A program made the translations under genes and the position numbers. The notes under the pieces were generated by a model, which searched no databases, was not told where the DNA came from, and worked only from the letters and a program-made list of their open reading frames with translations. Of a stretch of DNA of 64,000 bases, positions 9,012 through 18,548 are shown piece by piece (positions within the stretch are counted from its first letter, which is position 1; each line of letters begins with the position of its first letter). This DNA comes from UBA1181 sp045601045 (GTDB lineage Bacteria > Bacteroidota > Bacteroidia > Bacteroidales > Paludibacteraceae). Where the stretch lies: contig JAZRZA010000022.1 of assembly GCA_045601045.1 (NCBI GenBank), positions 1-64,000 on the forward strand. Direction: 5' to 3'.

Positions 9012-10523
9012 TTATCGGATGAAGTTCTTTATTTTCCGACAGATTGAGGAAACCTCGTTCTTGTCTAATATCCACGTGCCAGCAAGCAAGAGTATCGTAA
9101 TCGTGGAAAGCGCGGTCACCAAAATAAGTTTCCCCCACGAATCCGCCATAGACCATGATAAGTAATAGAGAGACGCGAAGGCTATCAGCCCTGTTAGTAA
9201 TGTCTTAAAAACAACATTGAAAAGAAAGTGCCTTTTCCGGAATGAAGGCATCAACAAATGAAGCGTCCAAACATTCGACAACATGCCCAAACATACTGCC
9301 ACGATATTGTATCCATAGACATACAACGGAGAGACTCCGTTTTTGAACAGAATAATGGAAATCGGTATCACCGATAAATAGAGCGTACCATTGATAAAAC
9401 TCGGACGTTTGATATTTCCATTGGCATGGATGGCAGATATCACGACACCGGATAAGTTAGCGAAGAGATTGAAAACCAAGGTTAATCTGCAATACTCGGC
9501 CGTATAGGAAGGGGGATCACCCAACCACACCTTCAGCACAAAATCAATCTCCAGTAAGAGCGGAATGGTCACCAGCAAGAGCAACAGCGTGGTGTAGGCA
9601 CCCGCGCTACAGACCAAACGGTCCACTTCATCATATTCTTTCGCCGCATAGGATTTGACTATTTGAGGTCTGAACGCCGTAAGGACATTCCCCGCAAAAG
9701 ACATAATGGCATTCTGCACGTTCATCGCCAAAGAGGCGGCAGTCACCATTAACACGCCCCAAAAACACTCTATAACGATGATGACACCTTGCGTACGGGC
9801 CGCCACGCTCAGATTGCCGAAAAGATCCCAGCCAGAAAAGGAGAACATCTCTTGGATATGCGTCTTGACATAGGTTATCTTCAACCGACAATTGCCTATT
9901 GAAACTTGGCAATAAAAGAGATAGAAGAGGAAAACTAGCAATGTGATGAACAAGAGCAGTCCGCCATAGGCGATCAGTCGATCGTACGGAAGAAGCGGAA
10001 TCGCGTAGAGTATCAAGAGCTTCAGTACGACAGCCACCACCTCCACAGCAGCGAAGATGTTCATCTTTTCGTGCGCGATCACAGAGGCGGTAAAGGGAAC
10101 TTGAAGGATAGAGATGAGAGACATCAGGATGCTACACTGCATCAAGATCTCAGCGCTCCACATACGTCCTTCAGGAATATCCAAACGATGGTGCAGCAAC
10201 CAACCGCCAAAAATCTCTGCCAAGACCAAGATGACGACCGCTAAAATGAGATGGATAAACCATGCCGAAGAAAAAACAGACTGGACATCCGAATTCTCTT
10301 TTTTTCCAATCTCGTAAGCGATGAAGCGCGAGGTGGCGCTACTCATGGAAGAGGTGATAAAAGAGAGGAACGAAACCACTCCCGCCACAGTATAGAAAAG
10401 TCCATAGTCTTCATTCCCCAAAGTACGCAATACAATGCGTACCGTAAATATTTGGATTACCATCACAACCATCATCCTCAAATAAAGGAAGAAGGCATTG
10501 GTAATAATCTTGGAACGATTCAT
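9012..10523 (-). CDS. Wzx-like polysaccharide flippase (second copy)
   Basis: This 503-residue protein is hydrophobic throughout, with about 12 to 14 membrane segments, and starts NRSKIITNAFFLYLRMM. It is a type of MOP-superfamily flippase common in Bacteroides-like capsule loci, with a conserved YGLFYTVAGVVSF near residue 40. The known role is to move undecaprenyl-linked repeat units across the inner membrane. It differs clearly from the other flippase at 14073-15587, so the region probably handles two glycans or two carriers. It is separated from the upstream wzc-like gene by a hairpin at 10577-10605. Confidence 0.85.
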   Translation of the reverse strand: MNRSKIITNAFFLYLRMMVVMVIQIFTVRIVLRTLGNEDYGLFYTVAGVVSFLSFITSSMSSATSRFIAYEIGKKENSDVQSVFSSAWFIHLILAVVILVLAEIFGGWLLHHRLDIPEGRMWSAEILMQCSILMSLISILQVPFTASVIAHEKMNIFAAVEVVAVVLKLLILYAIPLLPYDRLIAYGGLLLFITLLVFLFYLFYCQVSIGNCRLKITYVKTHIQEMFSFSGWDLFGNLSVAARTQGVIIVIECFWGVLMVTAASLAMNVQNAIMSFAGNVLTAFRPQIVKSYAAKEYDEVDRLVCSAGAYTTLLLLLVTIPLLLEIDFVLKVWLGDPPSYTAEYCRLTLVFNLFANLSGVVISAIHANGNIKRPSFINGTLYLSVIPISIILFKNGVSPLYVYGYNIVAVCLGMLSNVWTLHLLMPSFRKRHFLFNVVFKTLLTGLIAFASLYYLSWSMADSWGKLILVTALSTITILLLAGTWILDKNEVSSICRKIKNFIR

Positions 10524-10576
10524 AAGGAAGAAGCCTCAAGAGACGAATTTGTCATTCAATCAACGTATAAACAAGA

Positions 10577-10605
10577 AAGAGGGACGTTTGCGACGCGTCC
10601 CTCTT
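10577..10605 (-). terminator. Intra-locus hairpin between wzc-like and flippase genes
   Basis: A perfect 10-bp stem (10577-10586 with 10596-10605, AAGAGGGACG and its complement) has a 9-base loop. It lies just after the stop of the wzc-like gene. On the minus strand it is followed by TTCTTGTTTA, a broken T tract, so it could be a weak terminator or attenuator inside the operon, or an mRNA processing or stability element. Confidence 0.6.
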
Positions 10606-10609
10606 GGTT

Positions 10610-13015
10610 TTATTTATATTCTCCGTAATATCCGTATTTGCTCTTATAATAGCCATATTTGTAACCGTAATGACCGACCGCTTCCGTTCCATTGAGGATA
10701 ATGGCCAAGCGTTCAAATCGCTTATCGGTATAATACTTTTCAATATCAGGGAGAATACTCTTCTCCAACAGATTGGCACGTACCACAAAGAGCGTTAAAT
10801 CAGCCCATTGTTTGATGATATCAGCATCCGTGACAATCTCTACTGGCGGACAATCTATAAAGATATAATCGTACTCTTTACGCAGTGCCTCGATCAATTC
10901 ACCCAATCGGTTGGAGGTCAATAATTCGGCCGGATTAGGAGGCAACTGTCCCGCTGGGAGAATATCCAGGTCTTGGTGCTCCACCAATTTGTGGAAATCC
11001 TTTTCTGAACCGCTTAAATAATCGACGACACCCTTCTTCTTCGAGGCATTGAATGTCTTGGAAAGGGTCTCCTTACGAAGGTCCAAATCAAGCGCTATCA
11101 CTCGTTTTCCATTGATGGCAAAAGATAATGCCAAGTTACTGGATATAAATGTCTTTCCGCTATTTACATTTGCGGAAGTGACCATTATCGTGGTAGCTCC
11201 ACCATCCTTGCACATAAACTCCGTATTGGTACGGATCACACGGAAAGCCTCATTGATGACGTCTCGGCTCTGTGCCTTTACCACCAATTCAACAGGGGCA
11301 TCCGTTTCTTCTTTTCTCATAAAAGAGAAGAAGTTAAGACGGTTCTTTTGGGAATACAACGGAATCTCGCCGATATAAGGAATGGAGAGAACTTCCAAAT
11401 CCTTGCGACCACGTACCCTAGTATTCATCAACTCCTTCAAATACAAAGCCGCGAATGGGATCACCAAGCCAAGCAAAATCGCTAAAACAATGACATTACG
11501 ATTGTTTGGCGCGACAGGCGTTTCACCGCCACCGAACTCTGGTTGCATAATCACGCGATTGTCGTATGCGGTAAAGGCTTGCGACATCTCAAATTCCTCT
11601 TTCTTTTGCAAAAGGAATAGATAGAGTCCCTCCTTCACCTTTTGTTGTCTCTCCGCGGAGAGCAAGTGACCCGCCTGTTTCGGATTGGAACTAATGCGGG
11701 AGTTGATTTCATGCTTATTTGATTCATAAGAGCTCAACTGCAATTGGAGCGCGGCGATGTAATTCTCCACCGAGCTGACAATTGCGCTACGCAAAGCGGC
11801 CAATTGATTGTCTATATCCTTCACAATCAGGTTTTGTTCGCTACTGTTCTCCACCAAACGGCCACGTTGCAAAGTCAATTTATTGTACTCTGTGATTTGT
11901 GACTGAATGCTTTGTTCGGTGATACCGACATTGGCAGGCAATAGTTTATCCTTGCTTCCATTCATGTAATTCAACAAGAAACGGGCCACAGAGAGTTCAT
12001 TATTGGATTGTTGCAACTTGCGCTCGTTCTCGCCCGCCATTGTCAAATCGTAATGAGCGGTAGCCACGATATCAGGAATACGTTGGTTACTCTTATAGTT
12101 GGCAATATCGCTATCCACAGAGGCCAAATCCTCCTCGATAAGCTTCAATCTTTGACCAATGAAGTTGATGGTACCTAAAGCGACCGCGTTTTTGTCCTCC
12201 ATCCAGAACTCATCGTAAACATTTACGACCATCTTCAAGGCATCGATGGCACGCTCACGACTTTGGTCCGTGAAGGTCAAATCAAATACGGTTCCCATCT
12301 TATCGCGCAACGCCACATTCAGCTTTCCTTGGTACTCCGCAACAGCCGCATACGAACTCACGTGGGAAACGTTGATCGGTTTAGTGAACTCATCCCCCTT
12401 GTAGAAATCATTCTTCACCGCCACTACTCTACCGAATGAAGTATTCAGTGTGTCACCAAACAACGCCGTGAAAGACTCTTCCGTAGGCTCTCCCTCTACC
12501 ACAAAATCGGTAAGAGAGACTTGGTCGCCCGATTGCAACGTCGCCACCATCGAGCAGCTACCTTGGTAAGCATTGTCCACAAATGAGATGGTAAATGGCA
12601 AATTCGTGCCATAAAGCACTTCATCTCTGAATGTACCCTTCGTGGCGTATTTATCATTCAAGTGCAGACGCTGAATCACCGTATGGGTCACATCCGGTGT
12701 TTGGAAAGTCATGATGATATTGGATGAATTGATATTGACTTGCGACAAACCGATATCAGTGATGGACATCGCCATTCCGCCCATACCTCCGGTCATCATA
12801 CCCATGGTGGATTGGTCCAACTTCAACAACAAAGAAGAAGTGCACTTATAGGAAGGCGCGGTGGTCAAAATATGGTAAACACCAGCGGACAAACAAATGA
12901 AGAGAGAGAGAAGCACCCATTTCCACTTGGAAATGTAGATGCTGAAAATATCCTGCAAAAGGATGTCGTCTTTTGGATGTTGGATATTATTTCTTGTATT
13001 CGTGTTATTTGCCAT
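10610..13015 (-). CDS. Wzc-like polysaccharide co-polymerase and tyrosine kinase (second copy)
   Basis: This 801-residue inner-membrane protein controls polysaccharide chain length and export. It has an N-terminal Wzz domain with a membrane segment near residues 33-50, a long periplasmic coiled-coil part, and a second membrane segment near residue 500. A C-terminal BY-kinase follows, with a Walker A motif (NVNSGKT) near residue 617, a Walker A' (ALDLDLRK), and Walker B in FIDCPP. The last 19 residues contain nine tyrosines, the usual autophosphorylation cluster. The ATG at 13013-13015 is used; the upstream TTG adds only three residues. It follows its Wza partner by 45 bases. The tyrosine phosphatase at 28818 is the obvious counter-enzyme. 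Confidence 0.93.
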   Translation of the reverse strand: MANNTNTRNNIQHPKDDILLQDIFSIYISKWKWVLLSLFICLSAGVYHILTTAPSYKCTSSLLLKLDQSTMGMMTGGMGGMAMSITDIGLSQVNINSSNIIMTFQTPDVTHTVIQRLHLNDKYATKGTFRDEVLYGTNLPFTISFVDNAYQGSCSMVATLQSGDQVSLTDFVVEGEPTEESFTALFGDTLNTSFGRVVAVKNDFYKGDEFTKPINVSHVSSYAAVAEYQGKLNVALRDKMGTVFDLTFTDQSRERAIDALKMVVNVYDEFWMEDKNAVALGTINFIGQRLKLIEEDLASVDSDIANYKSNQRIPDIVATAHYDLTMAGENERKLQQSNNELSVARFLLNYMNGSKDKLLPANVGITEQSIQSQITEYNKLTLQRGRLVENSSEQNLIVKDIDNQLAALRSAIVSSVENYIAALQLQLSSYESNKHEINSRISSNPKQAGHLLSAERQQKVKEGLYLFLLQKKEEFEMSQAFTAYDNRVIMQPEFGGGETPVAPNNRNVIVLAILLGLVIPFAALYLKELMNTRVRGRKDLEVLSIPYIGEIPLYSQKNRLNFFSFMRKEETDAPVELVVKAQSRDVINEAFRVIRTNTEFMCKDGGATTIMVTSANVNSGKTFISSNLALSFAINGKRVIALDLDLRKETLSKTFNASKKKGVVDYLSGSEKDFHKLVEHQDLDILPAGQLPPNPAELLTSNRLGELIEALRKEYDYIFIDCPPVEIVTDADIIKQWADLTLFVVRANLLEKSILPDIEKYYTDKRFERLAIILNGTEAVGHYGYKYGYYKSKYGYYGEYK

Positions 13016-13060
13016 TTCAGTCAATTTAATTTCTAATTCGTAATCAAGGGATCCAAAGCC

Positions 13061-13915
13061 TTACTTCTTTTTTGCGGTCAAGTTGGTGATCAAAACCGCC
13101 ACGGATGTCGCCGCGGAGGCGATTGACACCCAGAATCCGGCAGAACGAATCGTGTTGCCATTGACAGACGATTCTCGAGCACGTTTAGAAGTAGGAGCCA
13201 CATATATCACATCTCCTTGTTGCACATGAAAAGCGGGTGAACCATAAATGCTGCTCGCCTTAGTTAAATCCAATTTGTAGATTTGGTCACCATCATCAGT
13301 GTGACGGATCAAAGTGACATTTTTACGTTGTCCATTAATGGTCAAATCACCAGCCATTCCCAATGCGTCGAAGAAGGAGAAATGGTCGCGGTCGATCCTG
13401 AAACGTCCCGGACGGGCAACCTCACCCAAGACAGACACGCCAAGGTTCATATACTCCACGGTCACAACGGGATCTTTGATCTGACTGCTCTCCACCAATT
13501 TTTGCTTGATGAGGTCCACAACCTCCAAACGTTTCAAGCCAGCCACTTTCACCTTGCCCAAGATAGGGAAATCGATTTCTCCTTGTGTATCAACGGTGTA
13601 TCCCATCACATTGGATGCGGAAGTGTAACTATTAACCGTGAAATTCGAGGAGTTGTACGACTCTACGCCACCAATACGATTGGTGTAGTAAGGGAGGTTA
13701 AACATAGCGGATATTTGCGGATCTCGACAACTTACAATGATAAAGATCTGATCTTCCGGTTTGAGCGTGATATTCTCTTCGTACGCGTTTTTTATCGTCA
13801 TCATATTCTCCGTATCTTGCATATACAAAATCTTCTTTTGCGTATTACAAGAAGAGAAAAGCGCCACACACAGGAGGAGCATTAAAGTAAATTTTCCGTG
13901 AAATATTCTATTCAT
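13061..13915 (-). CDS. Wza-like polysaccharide export lipoprotein (second copy)
   Basis: This is a 284-residue outer-membrane lipoprotein. The ATG at 13913-13915 gives a clean lipoprotein signal ending at the lipobox LFSSC; in-frame sequence upstream is not signal-like and falls in the promoter region. A Poly_export domain (ISCRDPQISAMFNLPY is the start of a familiar Bacteroidales block) is followed by an SLBB domain with VTVEYMNLGVSVLGEV near residue 155. It should form the outer-membrane channel that works with the Wzc protein encoded just downstream. It is a paralogue of 19477-20310. A candidate promoter at 13994-14001 may start a separate wza-wzc transcript. Confidence 0.92.
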   Translation of the reverse strand: MNRIFHGKFTLMLLLCVALFSSCNTQKKILYMQDTENMMTIKNAYEENITLKPEDQIFIIVSCRDPQISAMFNLPYYTNRIGGVESYNSSNFTVNSYTSASNVMGYTVDTQGEIDFPILGKVKVAGLKRLEVVDLIKQKLVESSQIKDPVVTVEYMNLGVSVLGEVARPGRFRIDRDHFSFFDALGMAGDLTINGQRKNVTLIRHTDDGDQIYKLDLTKASSIYGSPAFHVQQGDVIYVAPTSKRARESSVNGNTIRSAGFWVSIASAATSVAVLITNLTAKKK

Positions 13916-13993
13916 ATACATAAAAATAAGTCTGAGTGTCAAGGAAACCGAATTATTGAGCGAACGTTCCAAACACAACAATTTATACCGATG

Positions 13994-14001
13994 CAAAATT
14001 A
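13994..14001 (-). promoter_or_regulatory. Candidate internal promoter ahead of wza/wzc copy 2
   Basis: The minus strand reads TAATTTTG then C, a full -7 match. The 150-base gap between the flippase stop and the Wza start supports an internal promoter. Only a T-rich stretch stands at the -33 distance. The start codon is about 75 bases downstream. Confidence 0.45.
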
Positions 14002-14072
14002 CAAATTTTTCCCAATAAAAAAAATATGATGAATTTCTTACATGCAAATTAAATTAATGACCGCGTAAAACG

Positions 14073-15587
14073 TCATCCATTTCTTTGGAACCGTTGTTTA
14101 AACCTTGCCGGCATCATCTCAATCAACTCGCTCAATTCACGTTTCAAGAAGAGATGGGAGACAAGGTAGAATATTAAAACGCCCAACAACACATCCAATA
14201 TCAACTGAATGATATATTGCCATGCAATGCCTGCAAATATCAGATCAACGAAATTGGGTAAAAATAGGGTTTCGTAGAATTGATTAAAAATCAAAACAGA
14301 TCCCCACATCACCATTCCCACAACAAAGATGGGTATAATATCACGCATCTGCTTGAAGAAGCCAACACGAATCAAAACGCCTGTATAATAGGTATTAATG
14401 GTCAAGGCCAATACAGAAGAGACAATACCACTCGCCACCATCCAGATGATTCCATGAGGGATGGCTACTGCCATGATGGCCACACCGACTACCTTTTTGA
14501 TAATTTCAAGACGAAGGAAGAGGTCTGACCGCCCTTTTACCTGCAACAAGTCCAAATTGATGGCATGGATGGGATAGAACATCAAGTAGAAGCAAGCCAA
14601 CTGCAACAATATGATACAACCCTCCCACTTGTCACTCAAAACGCCCAAGACAAAGGGTCTCGCCGCTGCGGAGAGTCCGAGCATCAACGGGAATATCAAA
14701 AAGGCGGATAGTCTTAATATCTTACGATAATTGCGGGCCAAACGTTCATCGTCATCCTGGATGGTGCTCAATACCGGATAAGTCACACGTTGCAACACAC
14801 CGGTCAAGTTGCTGGAAGGCAACGATCCCAAATGGTTGGCTGTGGTGAAATTTCCCAAATCCTTTGGGGTGAAAAATTTTCCGATAACGATGGGGTAAAT
14901 ATTGTTGTAGATGGTATCCAAAACGGCGGATGCCAACATCTTGCTACCAAAGTTCCATAAATACTTAAACGATTCATTCGACCAATGTCCGACAGGTCTC
15001 CACTTGCTAGTAGTCCACAGCATGATCGTACGCACCAGTTGACCGCAAACCGCTTGAAACACCAACGACCAAACGCCACAACCAGAGAGCGCCATCACCA
15101 CACCCACTACGCCACTTAAGAGGGAGGCGCACATGGATATCCTAGCCTGTCGTTTAAAATCAATCTCCTTGGTCAACAAGGCTTGCTGCACAGTACTGAA
15201 TGAACCGATCAACAAACTCAAAGCGGACACTTTGAGCAAAACGGAGAGAATAGGCGCGTTATAAAAATCCGCTATGAAAGGAGACGCCACAAACAATATC
15301 ACGTAACAAACGGCGCCCATGAGGATATTGAAATAGAATGCGGTAACCGCATCATCTTGCTTCATATCCGTTTTGCGGACCAACGCGGAGGCGAATCCAC
15401 TATCGATGAAACACAATGCCAACGTCATAAAGATCATAGGCATCGCCACCAAACCATACTCGTCTGGAGATAGGATACGAGCCAAAAAGATGGAGAAAAG
15501 AGCGGATATTCCTTGGGTACCAAAACGGTCCAAGGCACTCCATACCAATCCCTTTTTAGTCTTACTCTGTAACGACTCTTCAGCCAT
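14073..15587 (-). CDS. WzxC-type lipopolysaccharide flippase (first copy)
   Basis: This 504-residue membrane protein of the MOP superfamily has about 12 to 14 membrane segments. The N-terminal KKGLVWSALDRFGTQG and LARILSPDEYGLVAMPMIF are typical of the WzxC/polysaccharide_synt subgroup. It should flip a lipid-linked glycan. It is next to the acyl-carrier cassette and 14 bases after the short-chain reductase gene, so it may carry the acyl-modified unit. It is not closely related to the second flippase at 9012. Confidence 0.9.
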   Translation of the reverse strand: MAEESLQSKTKKGLVWSALDRFGTQGISALFSIFLARILSPDEYGLVAMPMIFMTLALCFIDSGFASALVRKTDMKQDDAVTAFYFNILMGAVCYVILFVASPFIADFYNAPILSVLLKVSALSLLIGSFSTVQQALLTKEIDFKRQARISMCASLLSGVVGVVMALSGCGVWSLVFQAVCGQLVRTIMLWTTSKWRPVGHWSNESFKYLWNFGSKMLASAVLDTIYNNIYPIVIGKFFTPKDLGNFTTANHLGSLPSSNLTGVLQRVTYPVLSTIQDDDERLARNYRKILRLSAFLIFPLMLGLSAAARPFVLGVLSDKWEGCIILLQLACFYLMFYPIHAINLDLLQVKGRSDLFLRLEIIKKVVGVAIMAVAIPHGIIWMVASGIVSSVLALTINTYYTGVLIRVGFFKQMRDIIPIFVVGMVMWGSVLIFNQFYETLFLPNFVDLIFAGIAWQYIIQLILDVLLGVLIFYLVSHLFLKRELSELIEMMPARFKQRFQRNG

Positions 15588-15601
15588 AATTCGTTTCGTC
15601 T

Positions 15602-16363
15602 TTAATATGCCGTAATACCACCATCAATACAGATGGCTTGGCCAGTTACCCATGAGGCCGCTTCAGACAAGAGGTAAACAACACCACCTGCAATATCTTC
15701 CGGCTTGCCGTATCTTTTCAACGGATAGAAATCGATATCGCGCTGACGCTCCTCTTCCGTGATATTCTGGGAGAAACCCTCCACCAAAGGAGTATCAACC
15801 ATACCTGGACAGACGGCGTTGACACGAATCTTTTTAGGTGCCAATTCAATGCTGCAAAGGCGTGAAATGGAGTTCAAGGCCGCCTTGGATGCACCATAAG
15901 CGCCATTACCTACAGAGAAGCCAAAGTTACCTCCTACGGAAGAGATGAAAACAACAGAGGATCCCGCGATCAACTTTTTCTTCTTCACCAAAAGACGAAG
16001 CAACTCCACAGGAGCGAAAAAATTCACATTAAAAACTTTATCGAATTTCTCTCTTGTCGAAAAGGTGAAAGGAGCCGTCATGGAGATGCCAGCGGAAAAG
16101 ACCACACCATTCAAAGGAGCAACTTCCGCCACCAATTTTTCAATCACAGCAGCGTCCGTCAAATCGCCCGCAAAAATAGAATGTCCTTCTCCTTGCAATT
16201 GGGATAAGGTAGATAAAAGACGCTCCTCATTGCGACCGGAAAGAACCACTTTCGCACCCATTTGCGCGGCCATCACCGCACAACCTTGACCAATGCCGGA
16301 AGAGGCACCCGTCACCAATATTGTTTTCTCCTCCAAAGAGAAGGGATTATTATTTATACCCAT
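15602..16363 (-). CDS. Short-chain dehydrogenase/reductase (FabG-like 3-oxoacyl-ACP reductase)
   Basis: This is a 253-residue classical SDR. It has the cofactor motif TGASSGIG at residues 18-25, an NAG-like FSAGIS near 89-94, and the catalytic set Ser142, Tyr156, Lys160 (YGASK). PGMVDTP and a C-terminal GQAICIDGG follow. Its start overlaps the end of the upstream ketosynthase gene by 10 bases, so it is coupled to the ketosynthases and carrier protein. FabG-like reduction of a 3-oxoacyl-ACP to a 3-hydroxyacyl-ACP is the natural reading. A sugar keto-reductase is the alternative, since SDRs are broad. Confidence 0.85.
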   Translation of the reverse strand: MGINNNPFSLEEKTILVTGASSGIGQGCAVMAAQMGAKVVLSGRNEERLLSTLSQLQGEGHSIFAGDLTDAAVIEKLVAEVAPLNGVVFSAGISMTAPFTFSTREKFDKVFNVNFFAPVELLRLLVKKKKLIAGSSVVFISSVGGNFGFSVGNGAYGASKAALNSISRLCSIELAPKKIRVNAVCPGMVDTPLVEGFSQNITEEERQRDIDFYPLKRYGKPEDIAGGVVYLLSEAASWVTGQAICIDGGITAY

Positions 16364-17436
16364 GTTAAATCATCAAATCTATCCTCTTTCACCTCTTCGA
16401 TGTCAGAGATTACTATATTTTCAGTTGAGAAAGCCACCGTTCCCCAAGAGAGGCCCGTGCCAAAACCGCAACAAAGGAAAGAGTGCTTACCTTGCTCAAT
16501 CTTGCCCTTTAATTGCGTTGTAATGGTGGTCGGTATAGAGGAGGCCGCCGTATTTCCGTAATATTCCAATGAAGATGGTGCCTTAGCCGGATCGATATTC
16601 AATTTCTTAACCAGACGTTGGTTGATTCCTTTGTTGGCCTGGTGCAACACAACATAGTCAAAATCGTCCATATTGAGAGAATATCGCTCCATCAATGCAT
16701 GAATGGACTTGGGCACACGGGTAATGCTAAACGCAAAGACATCCAATCCCTTCATCTCCCCTTGCAAGGAACGCTGAAAGACCTCGTCCTCAAACTGGGA
16801 AGCGGCATTCGCATCATAGACCATATTGCGCATACCCGTTTTAGGCATAATCACAGCATCGTAACCACTGCCATCCGTTCCGAAATTAAACTTGAAGCCT
16901 TCAGCACCTGGTTGATACTCCAGCGCCGTCACACTGATTGCGTGTCCGAACAACAAGTCGTCGTTGCCCTTTCCCCAATGTTGTCTCGCATCACCGGTAA
17001 AGAGAAGAGCACGGTGCGCGTTCTCTGAAGAGAGAAGTGAAGAAATCGCACTCAATCCATATACCCAACCAGAGCATGCCATACAAATATCCTGCGCATA
17101 ACACTCTCTGCTTAAGCCCAAACGATCCTGTAGGATACAAGCGCTCACAGGTAACGTGTAATCGGGGGTTATCGTAACCATAATGATTGCATCAATGGAG
17201 GATTTTTCCCAACCCAAATCCGCGATCAATCGCTCGCCAGCTACGTAACCCAAGTCCGTACCTGTCAATTTCACACTCTCCCTTCGCTCTATGATACCAA
17301 CCTGCTGGATGAAATTGTCAATGGCATCTTGGTCACTCCCCAATGCCTCAAGCATCTTCGCATTATCAATCACAGTTTTCGGAACAGCGGTCGCCATACC
17401 GGCTATTCTAACATCCTTTATTTCTAAAAATGACAT
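16354..17436 (-). CDS. FabH-like ketosynthase III (copy B)
   Basis: This 360-residue thiolase-fold enzyme has an intact FabH triad: Cys121 in MACSGWVYGL, His265 in LHQAN and Asn295 in YGNTAASSIP. FabH-type enzymes condense an acyl-CoA with malonyl-ACP. It aligns with copy A (17475-18548) with the histidine and asparagine at the same residue numbers and the cysteine one residue apart. That points to a gene duplication in which both copies kept activity. It is longer than a typical FabH of about 320 residues because of an insertion between the cysteine and histidine blocks. It overlaps the reductase gene by 10 bases. It is not likely to be the cell's main FabH, given the capsule-locus setting. 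Confidence 0.9.
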   Translation of the reverse strand: MSFLEIKDVRIAGMATAVPKTVIDNAKMLEALGSDQDAIDNFIQQVGIIERRESVKLTGTDLGYVAGERLIADLGWEKSSIDAIIMVTITPDYTLPVSACILQDRLGLSRECYAQDICMACSGWVYGLSAISSLLSSENAHRALLFTGDARQHWGKGNDDLLFGHAISVTALEYQPGAEGFKFNFGTDGSGYDAVIMPKTGMRNMVYDANAASQFEDEVFQRSLQGEMKGLDVFAFSITRVPKSIHALMERYSLNMDDFDYVVLHQANKGINQRLVKKLNIDPAKAPSSLEYYGNTAASSIPTTITTQLKGKIEQGKHSFLCCGFGTGLSWGTVAFSTENIVISDIEEVKEDRFDDLTWV

Positions 17437-17474
17437 TTTATCTCAAATGATTATAGAAGAACTATTGGTTCTTT

Positions 17475-18548
17475 TTATTTCACCACCCGTCCATCTTCAT
17501 CCACCTCTACCAGTGGAGAGATGCATAGATTTTCAGTTTCAAACGCCACTGTAGCCCAAGACAATCCCACGCCAAATCCACAGCAGATGAATCGCTTCGG
17601 TTCCTTATCCGCTATCCCCTTTAATTGCGTGGCAATGGTAAGCGGAATGGACGCCGATGATGTATTACCGAAATGATGCATACAAGAAGGCACCTTCTCA
17701 ACAGGTAATTTCAGTTTTTTGGCGATCATCGAATTCATCGCCATATTGGCTTGATGCAAGACCAAATAGTCGTAGTCGGCATAATCAAATCCGAAGTGTT
17801 CCGCCAATTTCTTCACTGATTTGGGTGCTGTTGTGATACCGAAAGAGAAGACATCCATTCCCTTCATTCTTGGCTGCAACCTAACCTTCATGCCATCTTC
17901 GCACGCTTCAAGTTCAAATGACCGAGGCGTTGTCAAATTTCTAGCACCTCCGTCAGGCACAATGATCGCATCATATCCGCTACCATCCGTTCCACAATGG
18001 AAACAGAAGCCCTTCTCACCCTCCTTGTACTCCAAAGCAGTAACGGTTCCCGCATGTCCGAACAAAGGAGAAATGGTCATAGGACGAACAGCCTTTGAGT
18101 CTCCTGCCATCAACAAAGCACGCTTCACACCTCCATTTGCAAGCAACGAAGCGGCTGTATTCAAACCATAGACCCAACCTGAACATCCTAATGTCAAATC
18201 AATGCAATAGGTATCAGTGCTTAAGCCTAAACGCTCCTGCATAATGCCTGCAGTGGCAGGGGTCGTATAGTCTCGGGATTGAGATACAAATAGAATCGCG
18301 TCAATCTCCTCCTTTTTCCAGTTCAAATCCTCGATCAATCTCTCCGCAGCGTGGAAACATAAATCGGATGTGGTTTGGGTAAATGTAATACGACGCTCCA
18401 AAACACCTGTGGTTTTCACAAAATCCTCGGGTGAATAATCCGACGAGACCGCATCCTCTGGCAATGGATGCAGATTGTTGGCCACAAAACTCGGAACGCC
18501 GGCGGAAAGGCCCGCAAGTCTTACATTTTTGAATTGGAAAAAAGCCAT
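17475..18548 (-). CDS. FabH-like ketosynthase III (copy A)
   Basis: This 357-residue ketosynthase III has a complete triad: Cys122 in GCSGWVYGL, His265 in LHQAN and Asn295 in FGNTSSASIP. Its ATG overlaps the stop codon of the acyl carrier protein gene (TAATG), so carrier and enzyme are made together. It differs from copy B in the substrate-tunnel region around residues 85-105, so the two could prefer different starter acyl groups or act as a heterodimer. This is inference. Standalone KAS III genes with a dedicated carrier are known in glycan loci that attach 3-hydroxyacyl groups to amino sugars. Confidence 0.9.
   Translation of the reverse strand: MAFFQFKNVRLAGLSAGVPSFVANNLHPLPEDAVSSDYSPEDFVKTTGVLERRITFTQTTSDLCFHAAERLIEDLNWKKEEIDAILFVSQSRDYTTPATAGIMQERLGLSTDTYCIDLTLGCSGWVYGLNTAASLLANGGVKRALLMAGDSKAVRPMTISPLFGHAGTVTALEYKEGEKGFCFHCGTDGSGYDAIIVPDGGARNLTTPRSFELEACEDGMKVRLQPRMKGMDVFSFGITTAPKSVKKLAEHFGFDYADYDYLVLHQANMAMNSMIAKKLKLPVEKVPSCMHHFGNTSSASIPLTIATQLKGIADKEPKRFICCGFGVGLSWATVAFETENLCISPLVEVDEDGRVVK

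Noticed and set aside
13916..14047. Longer N-terminus for the second Wza lipoprotein
   Set aside because: The extra residues would precede a complete lipoprotein signal and lie over the candidate promoter.
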